A stretch of 64,000 nt of DNA from Paenarthrobacter sp. GOM3. GTDB lineage: Bacteria > Actinomycetota > Actinomycetes > Actinomycetales > Micrococcaceae. The notes beneath the pieces are model-generated. The model searched no databases, had not been told where the DNA came from, and saw nothing but the letters and a program-made list of their open reading frames with translations. The DNA lies in the NCBI RefSeq assembly GCF_018215265.2, contig NZ_CP136562.1:1302001-1366000 (forward strand), written 5' to 3'. Shown here in pieces: positions 29,966-40,000 of this stretch. The translations under genes were made by a program, and so were the position numbers. Each line of letters starts with the position of its first letter. The first letter of the stretch is position 1.

Positions 29966-31216
29966 TCAGTTCCCCAGCCCTGTGGTGACAGCGAAGGCAA
30001 CGCTGGTTTCCGTCGCACCCTGAACCGGGTGCACATTGACGGGCGCCTCGACGTCGGGAATGAAGGCGGCGGCACCCCGCTGGAGCTGCAGGTCGCTTTT
30101 GGGGGAGTCCAGCAGCACGTCGCCGGCAACAACCACAACGACGGCGGGCCCGGCCTGCGCCAGCGGCACCGGCTCGGCTCCCGGAGCGAGTTCAATGCGC
30201 TGCAACTGGAATTCCGTGAACGGCGGCCGGTAGAGTTCCTGCCCGAATTCCGTCCCGCTGGCCTCGACGCGGGGCACTCCGAGTGCCTCGAAACGGACGG
30301 TCTTCAGCAGCTCCGGGACGTCGACATGCTTGGGGGTCAGGCCTCCGCGCAGCACATTGTCCGAGGACGCCATCACTTCCACACCCAGGCCGTGGAGGTA
30401 CGCGTGGACGTTCCCGGCGGGCAGGTAGACCACTTCGCCGGGCTCCAGCGAAACGAGGTTCAGGAGGAGCGAAATGAGCACTCCAGGATCCCCTGGGAAG
30501 GCCTCGTTAATGTCCAGGAGCGCACCCAGCACGTCCTCATGAGGCTCCCTGGGCGCCCCCGAGCGGAGCACTGCCTCGACTTCGACAACTGCCTCCGAAA
30601 CCTTCCGGCCACCCTCGATCAGGCGGGTAAAGGCGGCCTTCAGCGCTGCAGGTTCGTCGGCCTGGCTGAGGTCCGATATGACCCCCGTGATGATGTCCGG
30701 GACATCCATTGCGGCGGAGTCCATCGACGCCGCAAGGTGCTCGAAAACCTGCTTGGCCGCCGCAGCGGACCTGAACCCGCACAGTGCACGGAACGGAGTC
30801 AAGGCAAAGATCAGTTCCGGTTTGTGGTTGTCGTCCCGGTAGTTCCGTTCGGCGGAATCGGCTGGCAGCCCGGCCGCGTTTTCGCGCGCGAAGCCCTCGC
30901 GGGCTTGCTCAAGGCTGGGGTGGACCTGCAGGGACAGCGGCTGCTCCGCGGCCAGGAGCTTGGTCAGGAACGGCAGCCGCGGCCCGAACGCTTCGAGGCT
31001 TTCTGCTCCCAGGAAATGCCGGGGATCGGAGGCGATCAAAGCATCCAGGGGCTGAGTGACGCCATTGGGGTGGATGGCCGTCGAGGGTGAATCCGGGTGC
31101 GCCCCGATCCACAGTTCCGCTTCCGGTCCACCCGAGGCCGGCCGACCCAGCAAGCCGGCGATCGCCGTCGTCGACCCCCAGACGTAGGGCCGCAAAACAT
31201 TCTCTATCTGGTACAC
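29966..31216 (-). CDS. manA: Mannose-6-phosphate isomerase, class I (ManA)
   Basis: A 416-residue zinc isomerase linking fructose-6-phosphate and mannose-6-phosphate, feeding GDP-mannose for glycolipids and protein mannosylation. Zinc ligands are visible in SLQVHP, DDNHKPELIFALTPF and AGNVHAYLHG; SSDNVLRGGLTPKH is the family hallmark. GTG at 31216 has AAGGA 9 bases upstream. It lies in an envelope-related operon; the pmt gene at 52.6 kb is a possible downstream user. Confidence 0.95.
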   Translation of the reverse strand: MYQIENVLRPYVWGSTTAIAGLLGRPASGGPEAELWIGAHPDSPSTAIHPNGVTQPLDALIASDPRHFLGAESLEAFGPRLPFLTKLLAAEQPLSLQVHPSLEQAREGFARENAAGLPADSAERNYRDDNHKPELIFALTPFRALCGFRSAAAAKQVFEHLAASMDSAAMDVPDIITGVISDLSQADEPAALKAAFTRLIEGGRKVSEAVVEVEAVLRSGAPREPHEDVLGALLDINEAFPGDPGVLISLLLNLVSLEPGEVVYLPAGNVHAYLHGLGVEVMASSDNVLRGGLTPKHVDVPELLKTVRFEALGVPRVEASGTEFGQELYRPPFTEFQLQRIELAPGAEPVPLAQAGPAVVVVVAGDVLLDSPKSDLQLQRGAAAFIPDVEAPVNVHPVQGATETSVAFAVTTGLGN

Positions 31217-31269
31217 GAAAGAAGGTCCTTATCGTTGCGCTGGACGTGGTGGTTGGACGACAGCCGGGC

Positions 31270-32895
31270 TTAGAGCGGTGCGCATTGCCCGTTGGTGGCC
31301 ACGAGGTCACGGATACCCTGCTCATCGCCCTGGGCCTTGAGGCCGTTCAACAATTCAATGGTGATGGGCGTGCCGTCCGGGGTGGTGGTCACCGGTGTGA
31401 AATCCGCCGACGGCGATGGCAGCTGGCTCGCCGGCAGGCGCCCGGATACCGGGCCCGCAGCTGCGGCCGCACCTGCAGGGGTGCCGGCGGGGGAGACGAC
31501 GGCGTCATCCGCCTTGGGGCTGTTGGCGGACTTCAGGAGTTCCTGGACCTTTGAGTGGATCAAGTCAAAATCGGGAACGGTGGAGAACGACGCATCGAAG
31601 TCCGGAGGGCCGATGGTGAGCCGTTTGACGGGCTGGTTCTTGGACTTCAGCGCAAGGTCAACGAAGCTGCCCAGCTGGTTGGAGGAAATGTTCGAGTCCA
31701 CTACTTTGGTGCCGGCGTTGGCGATGTCCTCGAATTTGGTCAGCAGGGTGGCCGGATCCAGTTGCTTGAGCATGGCCTGTTGCACGCACTGTTGGCGTGC
31801 GATCCGGGCGTAGTCGTCCACGAATTCGCGGGACCGCCCGTACCACAGGGCATGGAAGCCATCGAGGTGCTGGTCGCCGGCAGCGATCCAGCCATCGGGC
31901 ATGCCATGGATACCATGGGCCTCATCGGTGACGGGGCCACTGATGGGCACCCAGCCTCCGGCCTTGATGCGGATTCCGCCCATGGCGTCGATAAGTTTGG
32001 CGAAGCCATCCATGTCCACCAGCACGTAGGCCTGGACGGTAATGCCCAGCGTTCCGGATACTGCTTCCAGGGTGGCTTGTGCGCCGGGATCGGCTACGCC
32101 CGGATACAGGTCCTGGTAGTTGTTGGTGACTTCGGTGTTGACGGCGTTGATGAGGCACTCATCGCCGCAGTTGTAGCCATCGGGGTAGATCTTGCGCATC
32201 GGCGAGCCCTCGCTGAACTGCGCATTCTGGAGGTTGCGGGGGACCGAGATGATGGCGCTTTCGCCCGTCTTCGCGTCGACGCTGATGACCGAGAGGCTGT
32301 CCGGGCGGCGGCCCGTCCGGTCATCCCCGGCGTCCCCGCCCATCATCAGGAAGTTGTAGCGTCCGTCCACGGGATCGATGGCGGGACCGGCGTCGAAGAT
32401 GCTGCCGATCGCGTTGCGGCTCACGTTCAGGACGTACGCGATGTAACCCAGGGATCCACTGGCCAGGACCGTGGACACGGCAAGGACAACGGCGATGATG
32501 GGCCGCATCCCTGGTGCCAAGAGGTTGGGCCTGATGATCCTCAGCGTGTTGAGGAACAAATACGCCCAGCCCAGCGCCAGGGCCACCAACAGCACGATGA
32601 CCACCAGGGAACCAACAGGGTGCGTGACGATGCTCAGCAGCATGGTCCGGTTTACCAGGGCAATGACGAGGGTCAGCAGCGCCAAGGCCCAAACCGTCAG
32701 GGTAACGCGCAACGCCCTGCGGCCCAGTTTGCGGTCACCAGCGACAATCTGAGCGCTGCCGGGGATGAAGAGAGTCAGGAGTACCAGCACGAAGGCGCGT
32801 TTGGTCCGCACCGGAGCACTGGCTCCGGAGGGGTAGCGGACAGGATCAGTCAGTGCAGCACCGGGCTGATTCGGAGTCTTGTGCATGGTAGTCAT
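31270..32895 (-). CDS. LytR-CpsA-Psr (LCP) family protein
   Basis: A 541-residue membrane protein. About four helices occupy residues 30-155, more than the single anchor of most LCP proteins; the LCP domain follows (YNFLMMGGDAGDDRTGRRPD, then DSLSVISVDAKTGESAIIS, then RSREFVDDYARIARQQ). LCP enzymes transfer polyprenyl-linked glycopolymers such as teichoic acid or arabinogalactan to peptidoglycan. The C-terminal 80 residues are Pro/Ala/Ser-rich. The start is 11 bases after purE, in the same operon. Confidence 0.92.
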   Translation of the reverse strand: MTTMHKTPNQPGAALTDPVRYPSGASAPVRTKRAFVLVLLTLFIPGSAQIVAGDRKLGRRALRVTLTVWALALLTLVIALVNRTMLLSIVTHPVGSLVVIVLLVALALGWAYLFLNTLRIIRPNLLAPGMRPIIAVVLAVSTVLASGSLGYIAYVLNVSRNAIGSIFDAGPAIDPVDGRYNFLMMGGDAGDDRTGRRPDSLSVISVDAKTGESAIISVPRNLQNAQFSEGSPMRKIYPDGYNCGDECLINAVNTEVTNNYQDLYPGVADPGAQATLEAVSGTLGITVQAYVLVDMDGFAKLIDAMGGIRIKAGGWVPISGPVTDEAHGIHGMPDGWIAAGDQHLDGFHALWYGRSREFVDDYARIARQQCVQQAMLKQLDPATLLTKFEDIANAGTKVVDSNISSNQLGSFVDLALKSKNQPVKRLTIGPPDFDASFSTVPDFDLIHSKVQELLKSANSPKADDAVVSPAGTPAGAAAAAGPVSGRLPASQLPSPSADFTPVTTTPDGTPITIELLNGLKAQGDEQGIRDLVATNGQCAPL

Positions 32896-32906
32896 CCGCT
32901 GCCTTC

Positions 32907-33470
32907 CTAGCGGATGCTCCGGGCTGAAGTGTTGGCGGGGGAGAAGACCTCTTCCACTTTGTGGCGCAGGTTTTCACCTTTCTTGGTGGCGACGTCGTTC
33001 AGCTCCTGAGCGAAGGCCAACAGGTCTGCACGGAGCTTGGATGCGAGCTCGTCCGTACCCGATGCCAGAATGCGCACCGCAAGGAGTCCGGCGTTGCGGG
33101 CTCCTGCGATGGACACCGTGGCTACCGGAACACCCGCGGGCATTTGCACGATGGACAGCAGGGAGTCCATGCCGTCGAGTGTTTTCAGGGGGACCGGTAC
33201 ACCGATCACGGGCAGGGGGGTTACCGATGCCAGCATGCCGGGCAGGTGCGCAGCGCCACCGGCACCGGCAATGATGACTCGAAGGCCGCGTTCGTGGGCC
33301 GTTTGGCCGTACCGGATCATTTCGGTTGGCATGCGGTGTGCCGAGACGACGTCTGCCTCGAACGGGATGCCGAATTCGGCAAGGGCGTCAGCGGCAGCCT
33401 CCATGACGGGCCAGTCCGAGTCGGAGCCCATGACGAGCCCGACCAGTGGGGCAGTTGTTCCAGTCATCAT
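32907..33470 (-). CDS. purE: N5-carboxyaminoimidazole ribonucleotide mutase PurE
   Basis: A 187-residue class I PurE that moves the carboxyl group from N5-CAIR to give CAIR in purine synthesis. [16 protein letters not shown] and the [11 protein letters not shown] loop form the active site. It overlaps the purK stop by four bases. The ~20-residue C-terminal extension after NLRHKVEE is basic and of no known role. Confidence 0.95.
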   Translation of the reverse strand: MMTGTTAPLVGLVMGSDSDWPVMEAAADALAEFGIPFEADVVSAHRMPTEMIRYGQTAHERGLRVIIAGAGGAAHLPGMLASVTPLPVIGVPVPLKTLDGMDSLLSIVQMPAGVPVATVSIAGARNAGLLAVRILASGTDELASKLRADLLAFAQELNDVATKKGENLRHKVEEVFSPANTSARSIR

Positions 33471-34654
33471 ACGGTTTCCTCCAAGGATGTCGGCTCGGGT
33501 TTGCGGCCGTCGCGGATGATGTTGGCCACGGCCGTGGCACGCTGGCGGACGGAGTCGACGTCGGAAATCGACGTGCCGATGAGGTTGACATGCCCGATCT
33601 TCCGGCCGGGCCGGACGGACTTGCCGTAGGAATGGACCTTGGCTGCAGGCTCGTAGGCGAGGGCCATGGGGAATGCGTTGAAGAGATCCTGGTTGTCGCC
33701 GCCCAGGAAGTTCTTCATGACCGTAACCGGGGCCAACGCATCCGTAGCGCCAAGGGGAAGATCCAGGACCGCACGCAAGTGCTGTTCGAATTGGCTGGTG
33801 ATGGAGCCATCCTGCGTCCAGTGCCCCGTGTTGTGGGGGCGCATGGCCAGTTCGTTGATGAGGAAGCCTGCCCCCACGCCGGGTGTTTCGAACAGTTCGG
33901 CCGCCATGACGCCTGTAACGCCGAGTTCGTTGGCAATGCGAAGCGCAGCTTCCTCGGCGGCGGCAGCCACCTCAACGGAAATGTTCTGGGCGGGTGCGAT
34001 CACTTCGTCGCAGACGCCATCCACCTGGATGGTGTGGACTACGGGCCATGCCCGGGACTCGCCGCTGGGGGTGCGGGCGACCAGTGCGGAGAGTTCGCGG
34101 CTGAATTCCACCTTGGCTTCGGCCAGCAGTGGGCTCATGGCCTGGAACCAGTCGCCGGTCTCCTGGGCTTCGTCCGCGGAGCCGATGATCCTGACGCCCT
34201 TGCCGTCGTATCCGCCCCGGGGTGTTTTCAGGACAACGGGCCAGCCGATCCGGTCACCGAAAGCCACAAGCTCGTCGGGCGTGTGCACGGCGGACCATTC
34301 GGGGTTGGGCAGTCCAAGCCGATCAATAGCGGCCCGCATCACGAGCTTGTCCTGGGCGTTCACCAGGGCATCCGGTCCCGGCTGGACATTGACGCCGGCA
34401 TCCAGCAACGCCTGGAGGTGCCCGGTAGGAACGTGTTCGTGGTCAAAGGTCAGCACGTCCACGCCCTTGGAGAACTCGAGAAGAGTGTCCAGGTCCTTGT
34501 AGTCGCCGACCGGGGCCGAGGCCACCGCGGCCACGGCAGAAACGTCCTCGCCTTCAGCCAAAACGCGGAGTTCGAAGCCCAGTGCGGTAGCGGGCGGAGC
34601 CATCATTCGGGCGAGTTGGCCGCCGCCAACAACGCCAATTACTGGAAAAGTCAC
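33467..34654 (-). CDS. purK: 5-(carboxyamino)imidazole ribonucleotide synthase PurK
   Basis: A 395-residue ATP-grasp enzyme that carboxylates AIR with bicarbonate and ATP to N5-CAIR, the substrate of PurE. The N-terminal [12 protein letters not shown] nucleotide-fold loop, the ATP-grasp [10 protein letters not shown] segment and [17 protein letters not shown] are all present. GTG at 34654 has TAGGCT seven bases upstream and no ribosome-binding site, so the five-gene operon begins with a leaderless mRNA. Confidence 0.95.
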   Translation of the reverse strand: MTFPVIGVVGGGQLARMMAPPATALGFELRVLAEGEDVSAVAAVASAPVGDYKDLDTLLEFSKGVDVLTFDHEHVPTGHLQALLDAGVNVQPGPDALVNAQDKLVMRAAIDRLGLPNPEWSAVHTPDELVAFGDRIGWPVVLKTPRGGYDGKGVRIIGSADEAQETGDWFQAMSPLLAEAKVEFSRELSALVARTPSGESRAWPVVHTIQVDGVCDEVIAPAQNISVEVAAAAEEAALRIANELGVTGVMAAELFETPGVGAGFLINELAMRPHNTGHWTQDGSITSQFEQHLRAVLDLPLGATDALAPVTVMKNFLGGDNQDLFNAFPMALAYEPAAKVHSYGKSVRPGRKIGHVNLIGTSISDVDSVRQRATAVANIIRDGRKPEPTSLEETV

Positions 34655-34661
34655 AATGTTC

Positions 34662-34667
34662 AGCCTA
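34662..34667 (-). promoter_or_regulatory. -10 box of the purK-purE-LCP-manA-femX operon
   Basis: TAGGCT, seven bases, then the GTG of purK at 34654. Confidence 0.6.
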
Positions 34668-34784
34668 CCGAACCGGCGGCGGGATCACTGATTCTGGCGC
34701 TCTTTCCCTGCCTTTTTGCGGTGTGCCCTGCCTTCTATGGGTGTTCTCACAGGCTGTTCCCCGGCACCGCCGCGAAATCGGCGC

Positions 34785-34790
34785 TAAAAT
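34785..34790 (+). promoter_or_regulatory. Likely -10 box for gtrA
   Basis: TAAAAT gives a start near 34797 and a leader of about 36 bases ending in a strong GGAGGG site. Confidence 0.45.
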
Positions 34791-34832
34791 AAGTTTGGCC
34801 CATCGGCCCATCTTCAACGGCCATGGAGGGTC

Positions 34833-35390
34833 ATGATCACCACACTTGCAGATCGAATCCGCGGACTTGCCTCGCTTTTCTGGCGCGAGGTAGCCAAGTT
34901 CGGCGCCGTCGGCGGTGTTGCTTTCGTCATTGACTCGGCTGTCTTCATCTGGCTCTTTTCGGGCCCGATGCACGGCAGCGAAGTGTGGGCCAAGGCACTC
35001 GCCACCATTGTTGCAAGTGTGTTCTCCTGGGTAGCCAACCGCTTCTGGACTTTCCGCCACCGCAAGCAGGCCAACGTGGTCCGCGAAGCCGTGTTGTTCG
35101 CCGTCATGAACATCGTCGGGCTCTTGATCGCTTCCGGATGTGTGTGGTTCGCCAAGTACATCCTGGACCTGAACGACAAGCCGTCATTGTTCATTGCCGG
35201 CAGCGTTGTGGGCCTCATCCTGGGCACCATTTTCCGCTTCTTCGCCTACCGCTTCTGGGTCTTCAACGAGGAACTGGACGCCGAGCCGGAGTTCTCGCAC
35301 GACCACGAGATCCTCGAGGGACACCACAAGCCCAGGAATGGCGAGACCGCCAGCCCTGCGACCGGCGAACTTCCCATCAAGAACGTCTAA
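34833..35390 (+). CDS. GtrA family membrane protein
   Basis: A 185-residue protein with four membrane helices (FGAVGGVAFVIDSAVFIWLF first) and the family NRFWTFRHR and YRFWVFNEE motifs after helices 2 and 4. GtrA proteins are thought to help flip or present polyprenyl-phosphate sugars for envelope glycosylation. The C-terminal ~40 residues are acidic and disordered. A GGAGGG site stands 4 bases before the ATG. M. tuberculosis also has a GtrA gene beside purK (Rv3277). Confidence 0.9.
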   Translation: MITTLADRIRGLASLFWREVAKFGAVGGVAFVIDSAVFIWLFSGPMHGSEVWAKALATIVASVFSWVANRFWTFRHRKQANVVREAVLFAVMNIVGLLIASGCVWFAKYILDLNDKPSLFIAGSVVGLILGTIFRFFAYRFWVFNEELDAEPEFSHDHEILEGHHKPRNGETASPATGELPIKNV

Positions 35391-35408
35391 CCAGTACCTC
35401 CGCTGACA

Positions 35409-36104
35409 TCAGCGGCGAGTGACGCGCTCGTTCTCCAGCAGGTGTTCGGTGACGTCCAGTGCAGGGTGCACCAGGACCACCGATCCGTCCTGCTTCCAGG
35501 CACCCAGCGACGCCGCCAGGCCCTCTTCCAAACCGTCTGCGGCGCGTACCAGGAGGCGCACCCCTGGCTCCTGGGCGGCAGCAAACCCGTCCATCAGGGC
35601 GTCGTGTGCATGCGCGGTGGTGCTGCGGACAGCGGGCAAATCACCCTCGGGTTCGTTATGTGCCATGAAAACGTCACCGTGGGAGCGGACTTCCGCGGCA
35701 TAGTCCACGACGCCGGCAGGCAACTCGCCGGGCCAACGCATAGCGAGTGCGGCCAACGGCACAGCCACGACGGCGTCGAAGCCGGCCCCGCCGCCGTCGT
35801 CGGGCTTGTCCGTGACAAGAAGGTCTGCTGACGAATCGTCGAAGACCACCTCCAGTCCAAGCTGCCAGGCCGCCAGGGCCCACACGAACGACTTCCAATG
35901 CGCGGGGAGGTCCAGCCGGACTGCCATCCCCGGTTCGGCGTCCAGCTCGTCCTGCAGCAGGTTGCTGGTCTTGGCCACCCAGTTGTCCAGAACGCGGCCC
36001 GAAAGTTCAACGCGCTCTGAGTCCGGTCCGTACCAGGTGAGCCGTGGTGAAGTTGCGTGTCCGGACCTCAGGGCCGTCATCAGGTTCGCTGCCGGGATAG
36101 TCAT
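35409..36104 (-). CDS. TIGR03089 family protein (AMP-ligase-like remnant)
   Basis: A 231-residue protein of the TIGR03089 family, found only in actinobacteria and similar to the N-terminal part of AMP-forming ligases (ELSGRVLDNWVAKTSNLLQDEL; MAVRLDLPAHWKSFVWALAAW). It lacks the P-loop TSGTTGxPKG motif and the C-terminal ligase domain, so it should not activate acids. Function unknown. I chose the ATG at 36104, with a CAAGAT box six bases before it; ATG 36146 and a frame to 36308 are less likely. Convergent with gtrA. Confidence 0.8.
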   Translation of the reverse strand: MTIPAANLMTALRSGHATSPRLTWYGPDSERVELSGRVLDNWVAKTSNLLQDELDAEPGMAVRLDLPAHWKSFVWALAAWQLGLEVVFDDSSADLLVTDKPDDGGGAGFDAVVAVPLAALAMRWPGELPAGVVDYAAEVRSHGDVFMAHNEPEGDLPAVRSTTAHAHDALMDGFAAAQEPGVRLLVRAADGLEEGLAASLGAWKQDGSVVLVHPALDVTEHLLENERVTRR

Positions 36105-36468
36105 AGGCCCATCTTGCCACGCTGCGATTCGGCGGTCGCCAGCCATTGTGAAATGAAACACACCCGTCCTGGCCGGGGTGACGGTGGGCGCTCCGGGGGC
36201 GGGTGAAATTCCGCATAAATTCAATGAAAGTTCACGTAAATCGATCCAAGGCTCCCGTTTTCCGCCGCAGCACGCGGCGACGCGGCGAAAATGTTGGGCG
36301 TGGCGCATCCCACGTTTCTACAGATTCTTGATTATTATTCCGGCGCGGCTTGACTGTGAGTAGTTACACGCGTGTAATTAGTAATCAACGCCGCTGCACA
36401 GAGGACCGGAACGCCACCGGGAATCGGAAATACATCCAAGCAGCAGCTGCAAACTCAGGAGGGACGCC
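36105..36468. other. Divergent region between the TIGR03089 gene and whiB
   Basis: 364 bases without a convincing gene. The right half is unusually AT-rich around 36320-36400 and holds the whiB promoter and a palindrome; the left half would carry the TIGR03089 promoter, of which I see only a weak -10 box. Confidence 0.6.
36350..36378 (+). promoter_or_regulatory. whiB promoter with an embedded palindrome
   Basis: TTGACT (36350-36355), a 17-base spacer and TGTAAT (36373-36378) make the best promoter in the window. The perfect 14-base palindrome TTACACGCGTGTAA (36364-36377) covers most of the spacer and the -10 box, an arrangement expected for repression or autoregulation. Predicted start near 36385, leader about 85 bases. 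Confidence 0.75.
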
Positions 36469-37014
36469 ATGGGGCAAGCGTTGCGTATCCAGGAAGATGC
36501 AGTCGTCGCAGAACATGCGTCGGTGAAATACCGTTCGCGGGAAGTACCGGGAGACTGGTACGTCGATCCCGCGGATCCGGAAGCGGCAGACCGCTACAAC
36601 CAGAATGTGCAGCAGTCTCTGGAGGATCAGGCAACTGCCCTCCTGGCAGCACATGAGGCACTGATCGGTGATCTGCCCGCGGGGCCGGACGATGACGTTG
36701 ACGACCCTCCCATGGAGCTGCGTCGTCCGCTGGAAACACCGGGGCAGCCCGTGTGGATCGGCCTTCCCAGCCAGGGTGACTTCGATGACGAAGGCGAGCT
36801 CGGCTGGCAGACAGATGCGCTGTGTGCGCAAACCGATCCTGAAGCGTTCTTCCCCGAGAAGGGTGGATCGACGAGGGATGCCAAAAAGGTCTGCGGAGCG
36901 TGCAATGTCCGCTCGCAGTGCCTGGAGTACGCCCTTGCAAACGACGAACGGTTCGGTATTTGGGGCGGCCTCTCTGAGCGGGAACGTCGTCGGCTAAGGA
37001 AGCGAGCGGTCTAA
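36469..37014 (+). CDS. WhiB family transcriptional regulator (WhiB2-like)
   Basis: A 181-residue Wbl protein binding a [4Fe-4S] cluster through Cys119, Cys142, Cys145 and Cys151, followed by the GIWGG turn and a basic RERRRLRKR tail. The N-terminal ~110 residues are an acidic extension; core Wbl proteins are about 80-130 residues. Beside a giant GT2 gene and DUF5719, as is whiB2 in other actinobacteria, so a role in division and septation is likely. The ATG has AGGAGGG 6 bases upstream. Confidence 0.92.
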   Translation: MGQALRIQEDAVVAEHASVKYRSREVPGDWYVDPADPEAADRYNQNVQQSLEDQATALLAAHEALIGDLPAGPDDDVDDPPMELRRPLETPGQPVWIGLPSQGDFDDEGELGWQTDALCAQTDPEAFFPEKGGSTRDAKKVCGACNVRSQCLEYALANDERFGIWGGLSERERRRLRKRAV

Positions 37015-37025
37015 TTCTCAAGGAA

Positions 37026-40000
37026 GTGCATGTTACCGCCGTCGTGGTTGCCCACGACGGCGGAAACTATCTCCCCAGGACCTTGGCGGCATTGTCGAAC
37101 CAGACGCGTTCGGCAGATGCCGCCATTGGCATTGATACAGGTTCCACCGATAACTCGCAGGCGTTGCTCCGCGAATCGTTCGGAACAGGCAACGTCACCA
37201 CCTTCACGCACCCGAAGTCCGGCTTCGGCGCGGCCGTCCAGGCGGGCTTGCACGAGCTTGCCCCCGCCCAGGACGCAGCCGAAGGCAGCACCCCGACGTC
37301 CGTCCAGTGGATCTGGCTCCTTCACGACGACGCCGCGCCGGCGCCGGATGCGTTGGCGGAACTACTCCACGCAGTGGAACGCGCCCCGTCCGTAACGGTG
37401 GCCGGCTGCAAGCAGCTCGGTTGGGATAACGAACGGCACCTGGTGGATGTGGGTCTGTCGACCAGCCGCTGGGCCGAACGCCTCACATTGATCGACGCCG
37501 ATGAAGTGGACCAAGGGCAATACGACGCGCGCACTGACACGTTCGCCGTCAATTCTGCCGGCATGCTGATCCGCCGTGACGTCTGGGAGCAGTTGCAGGG
37601 CTTCGACCCCGCCCTCCCGGGCAGCGGGGACGACGTCGACTTCTGCTGGCGCAACTGGCTCGCAGGCAACCGTGTTGTAGTGGTTCCCAGCGCCCGCATG
37701 TTCCATGTGGAGCACAGGCCGCACGGTTTGGGTACCTCCTCCGCGGCCCGGAAAGCGCAGATCCACTTACGGCTCAAGCACACCCCGTGGTGGAACGTGC
37801 CGTTTCAGGCAATCGGCGCCTTGTTCGGCGCGGTGGTCCGGTTGCTGCTCAGCATCCTGGTCAAGGAGCCCGGTTACGGTTTCTCCCAGTTCACCTCCAC
37901 GGTGGCTGCCTTGTTCCGCCCCGGCGCAATTGCCAGGGGCCGCCGGGTAGCGGCCAGGACGCGCCGCGTGCACCGCTCCGTCATCCGTGGCCTGCAAACA
38001 TCCACGCGTGAAGTGCGGGCGAACCGGCGCTCACTGCTGGAGGCCATCCGTCCCAGCGATGAATCCTCAGCCACCTCCGACCTCCTGGCGCCAGAACCAA
38101 GTGGCGATGCCGCAGATGACTTCGCGGCACTGGCAACCAATGAACGCGGCTGGGTGGGCACGGGCGCCGTCGCAGCCGCGGTCCTGGCCCTTGCCGCAGC
38201 CCTGGTAGGACTCCTCGGTTTGCTGCGCTCCGGCTCAGTGACCGGTGGGGGACTTCTTCCCCTGTCCGCCGCCCCAGGAGACATCTGGGCCAACGCGTCC
38301 ACCTGGTGGATCTCCCTGGGGGCAGGCTTGCCCGGGCATGGCGATCCGTTCGGATACGTGTTGTGGCTGTTGTCGCTGTTCGGTGGCGGGGATGGAAACG
38401 CCGCCATGGTCTGGCTGCTCATCCTGGCCATGCCGCTCTCCGCGGTGGGGGCTTGGTTCGCCGCTGGCGCCCTGACGACCAAACGTCGTTTCCGGACCGT
38501 GGCCGCACTGGCCTGGTCCGCCGCACCTGCCCTCCTGATCGCCATCAACGAGGGCCGAATTGGTGCCCTGGTGGCGCACGTGATGATGCCCCTGCTGCTC
38601 CTGGCGCTCCTGCGTGCCTCCGGATCCGCCATCGGCCAGGGGCCAGCCACTGGCAGCTCCGCACTCAGTCGACGGCCCGCTCCGATCCTGGGTAAGCCCG
38701 GAATCAACGGAACGCCGTCGTGGACGGCTGCCGCAGCCGCAGGCCTGGCAATGGCAGTGGTCACCTCATCCGCACCCTCGCTCCTGGGTCCCATCGCCGT
38801 CGCCGTGATCCTCGCAGCCGTGGTTCTGGGGCAGCGGGGCAAGACGCTGTGGTGGTCGCTCCTTCCAACCATTGCCTTGTTCCTGCCCTACGGCATTTCC
38901 GTTCTGGACAGGCCCCGTTCCTTGCTCGCCGACCCCGGCCTGCCCCTCACCTTTGAAGCGGCGCCGCTGTGGCAGCAGCTTCTGGGCCAACCGCTGGCGT
39001 TCAGTATCGACGGCGGCCTGAACGGTTTGGCTTTCTTCGGTCCAGGCGCTGTGCCATGGGCGCTGATCCTGGCACTGCTCGTCAGTGCGCCCATCCTTGT
39101 CCTGGCTGTGACAGCCCTCTTCCTTCCCGGCAAACGCACCGCCATGGCCAGGGTCTTCTGGCTGGCGGCCCTGGCTACCCTGGCGGGCAGTTGGCTGGTT
39201 GGGCATGTCGCCACCGGAGTCAACGGCAACGTGATGGTGGGCCCGTTCACCGGGCCGGCCGTCTCCGCTGCGGGCATGCTGTTGCTCGGTGCCGGGATCA
39301 TCGGTGCCGACAAACTCTTCACAGCGCGCCGCCGGACTCCGGATACCCAGCGGGCGAAGCTTCCCATGCGCCGGGTTGCGTCCGCTGTGGTGATGACGCT
39401 CCTGGTTGCCGGCCCGTTGGCTGGCCTGGGTGCCTGGGTTTCCCAGAACGTCCTCCAGCCCTCGCCCGTAGCAGGCGAGGCGGCCCCGTCCGCGACTGAA
39501 CAGCCGACGTCGGCCCTTGGCTCCAGCCGCCAGGTCCGGCCGGTGGACACCGGCACGCTGCCGGCCACCGCCGTCGACCGCGGGATGGGTCCAGAACGGA
39601 CGCGCACCCTGGTTATCACCAGCGGTGAGCAGGGGGCCTTCACGTCATCACTGATGCGCGGTGCGGGAACCACCTTGGACAGCCTGTCCACCATCGCTTC
39701 GGCCCGAACCATCATTGGTGCTCCGGGACGCGAGGAGATCACCGCCGACGACCCCGCCACCACCTCCCTCCGCAGGGCGGTTGCCACCATCGTGGCAAGC
39801 ACCGGAGTGGATCCGCGGGCAGACCTGGAACAGCTTGGTGCCGGTTTCGTCGTCCTGAAGGCTGCCGACAATGCAGCCCAGCTCACTGCCAGCAGGATCG
39901 ACGCCGTTCCCGGCCTCGTTGCTGTCGGGCAGACTGACGCCGGGTGGTTGTGGCGCGTCACGCCGCGGAACCAGCCGGCGGCTACTGCAGCGGACACGAC

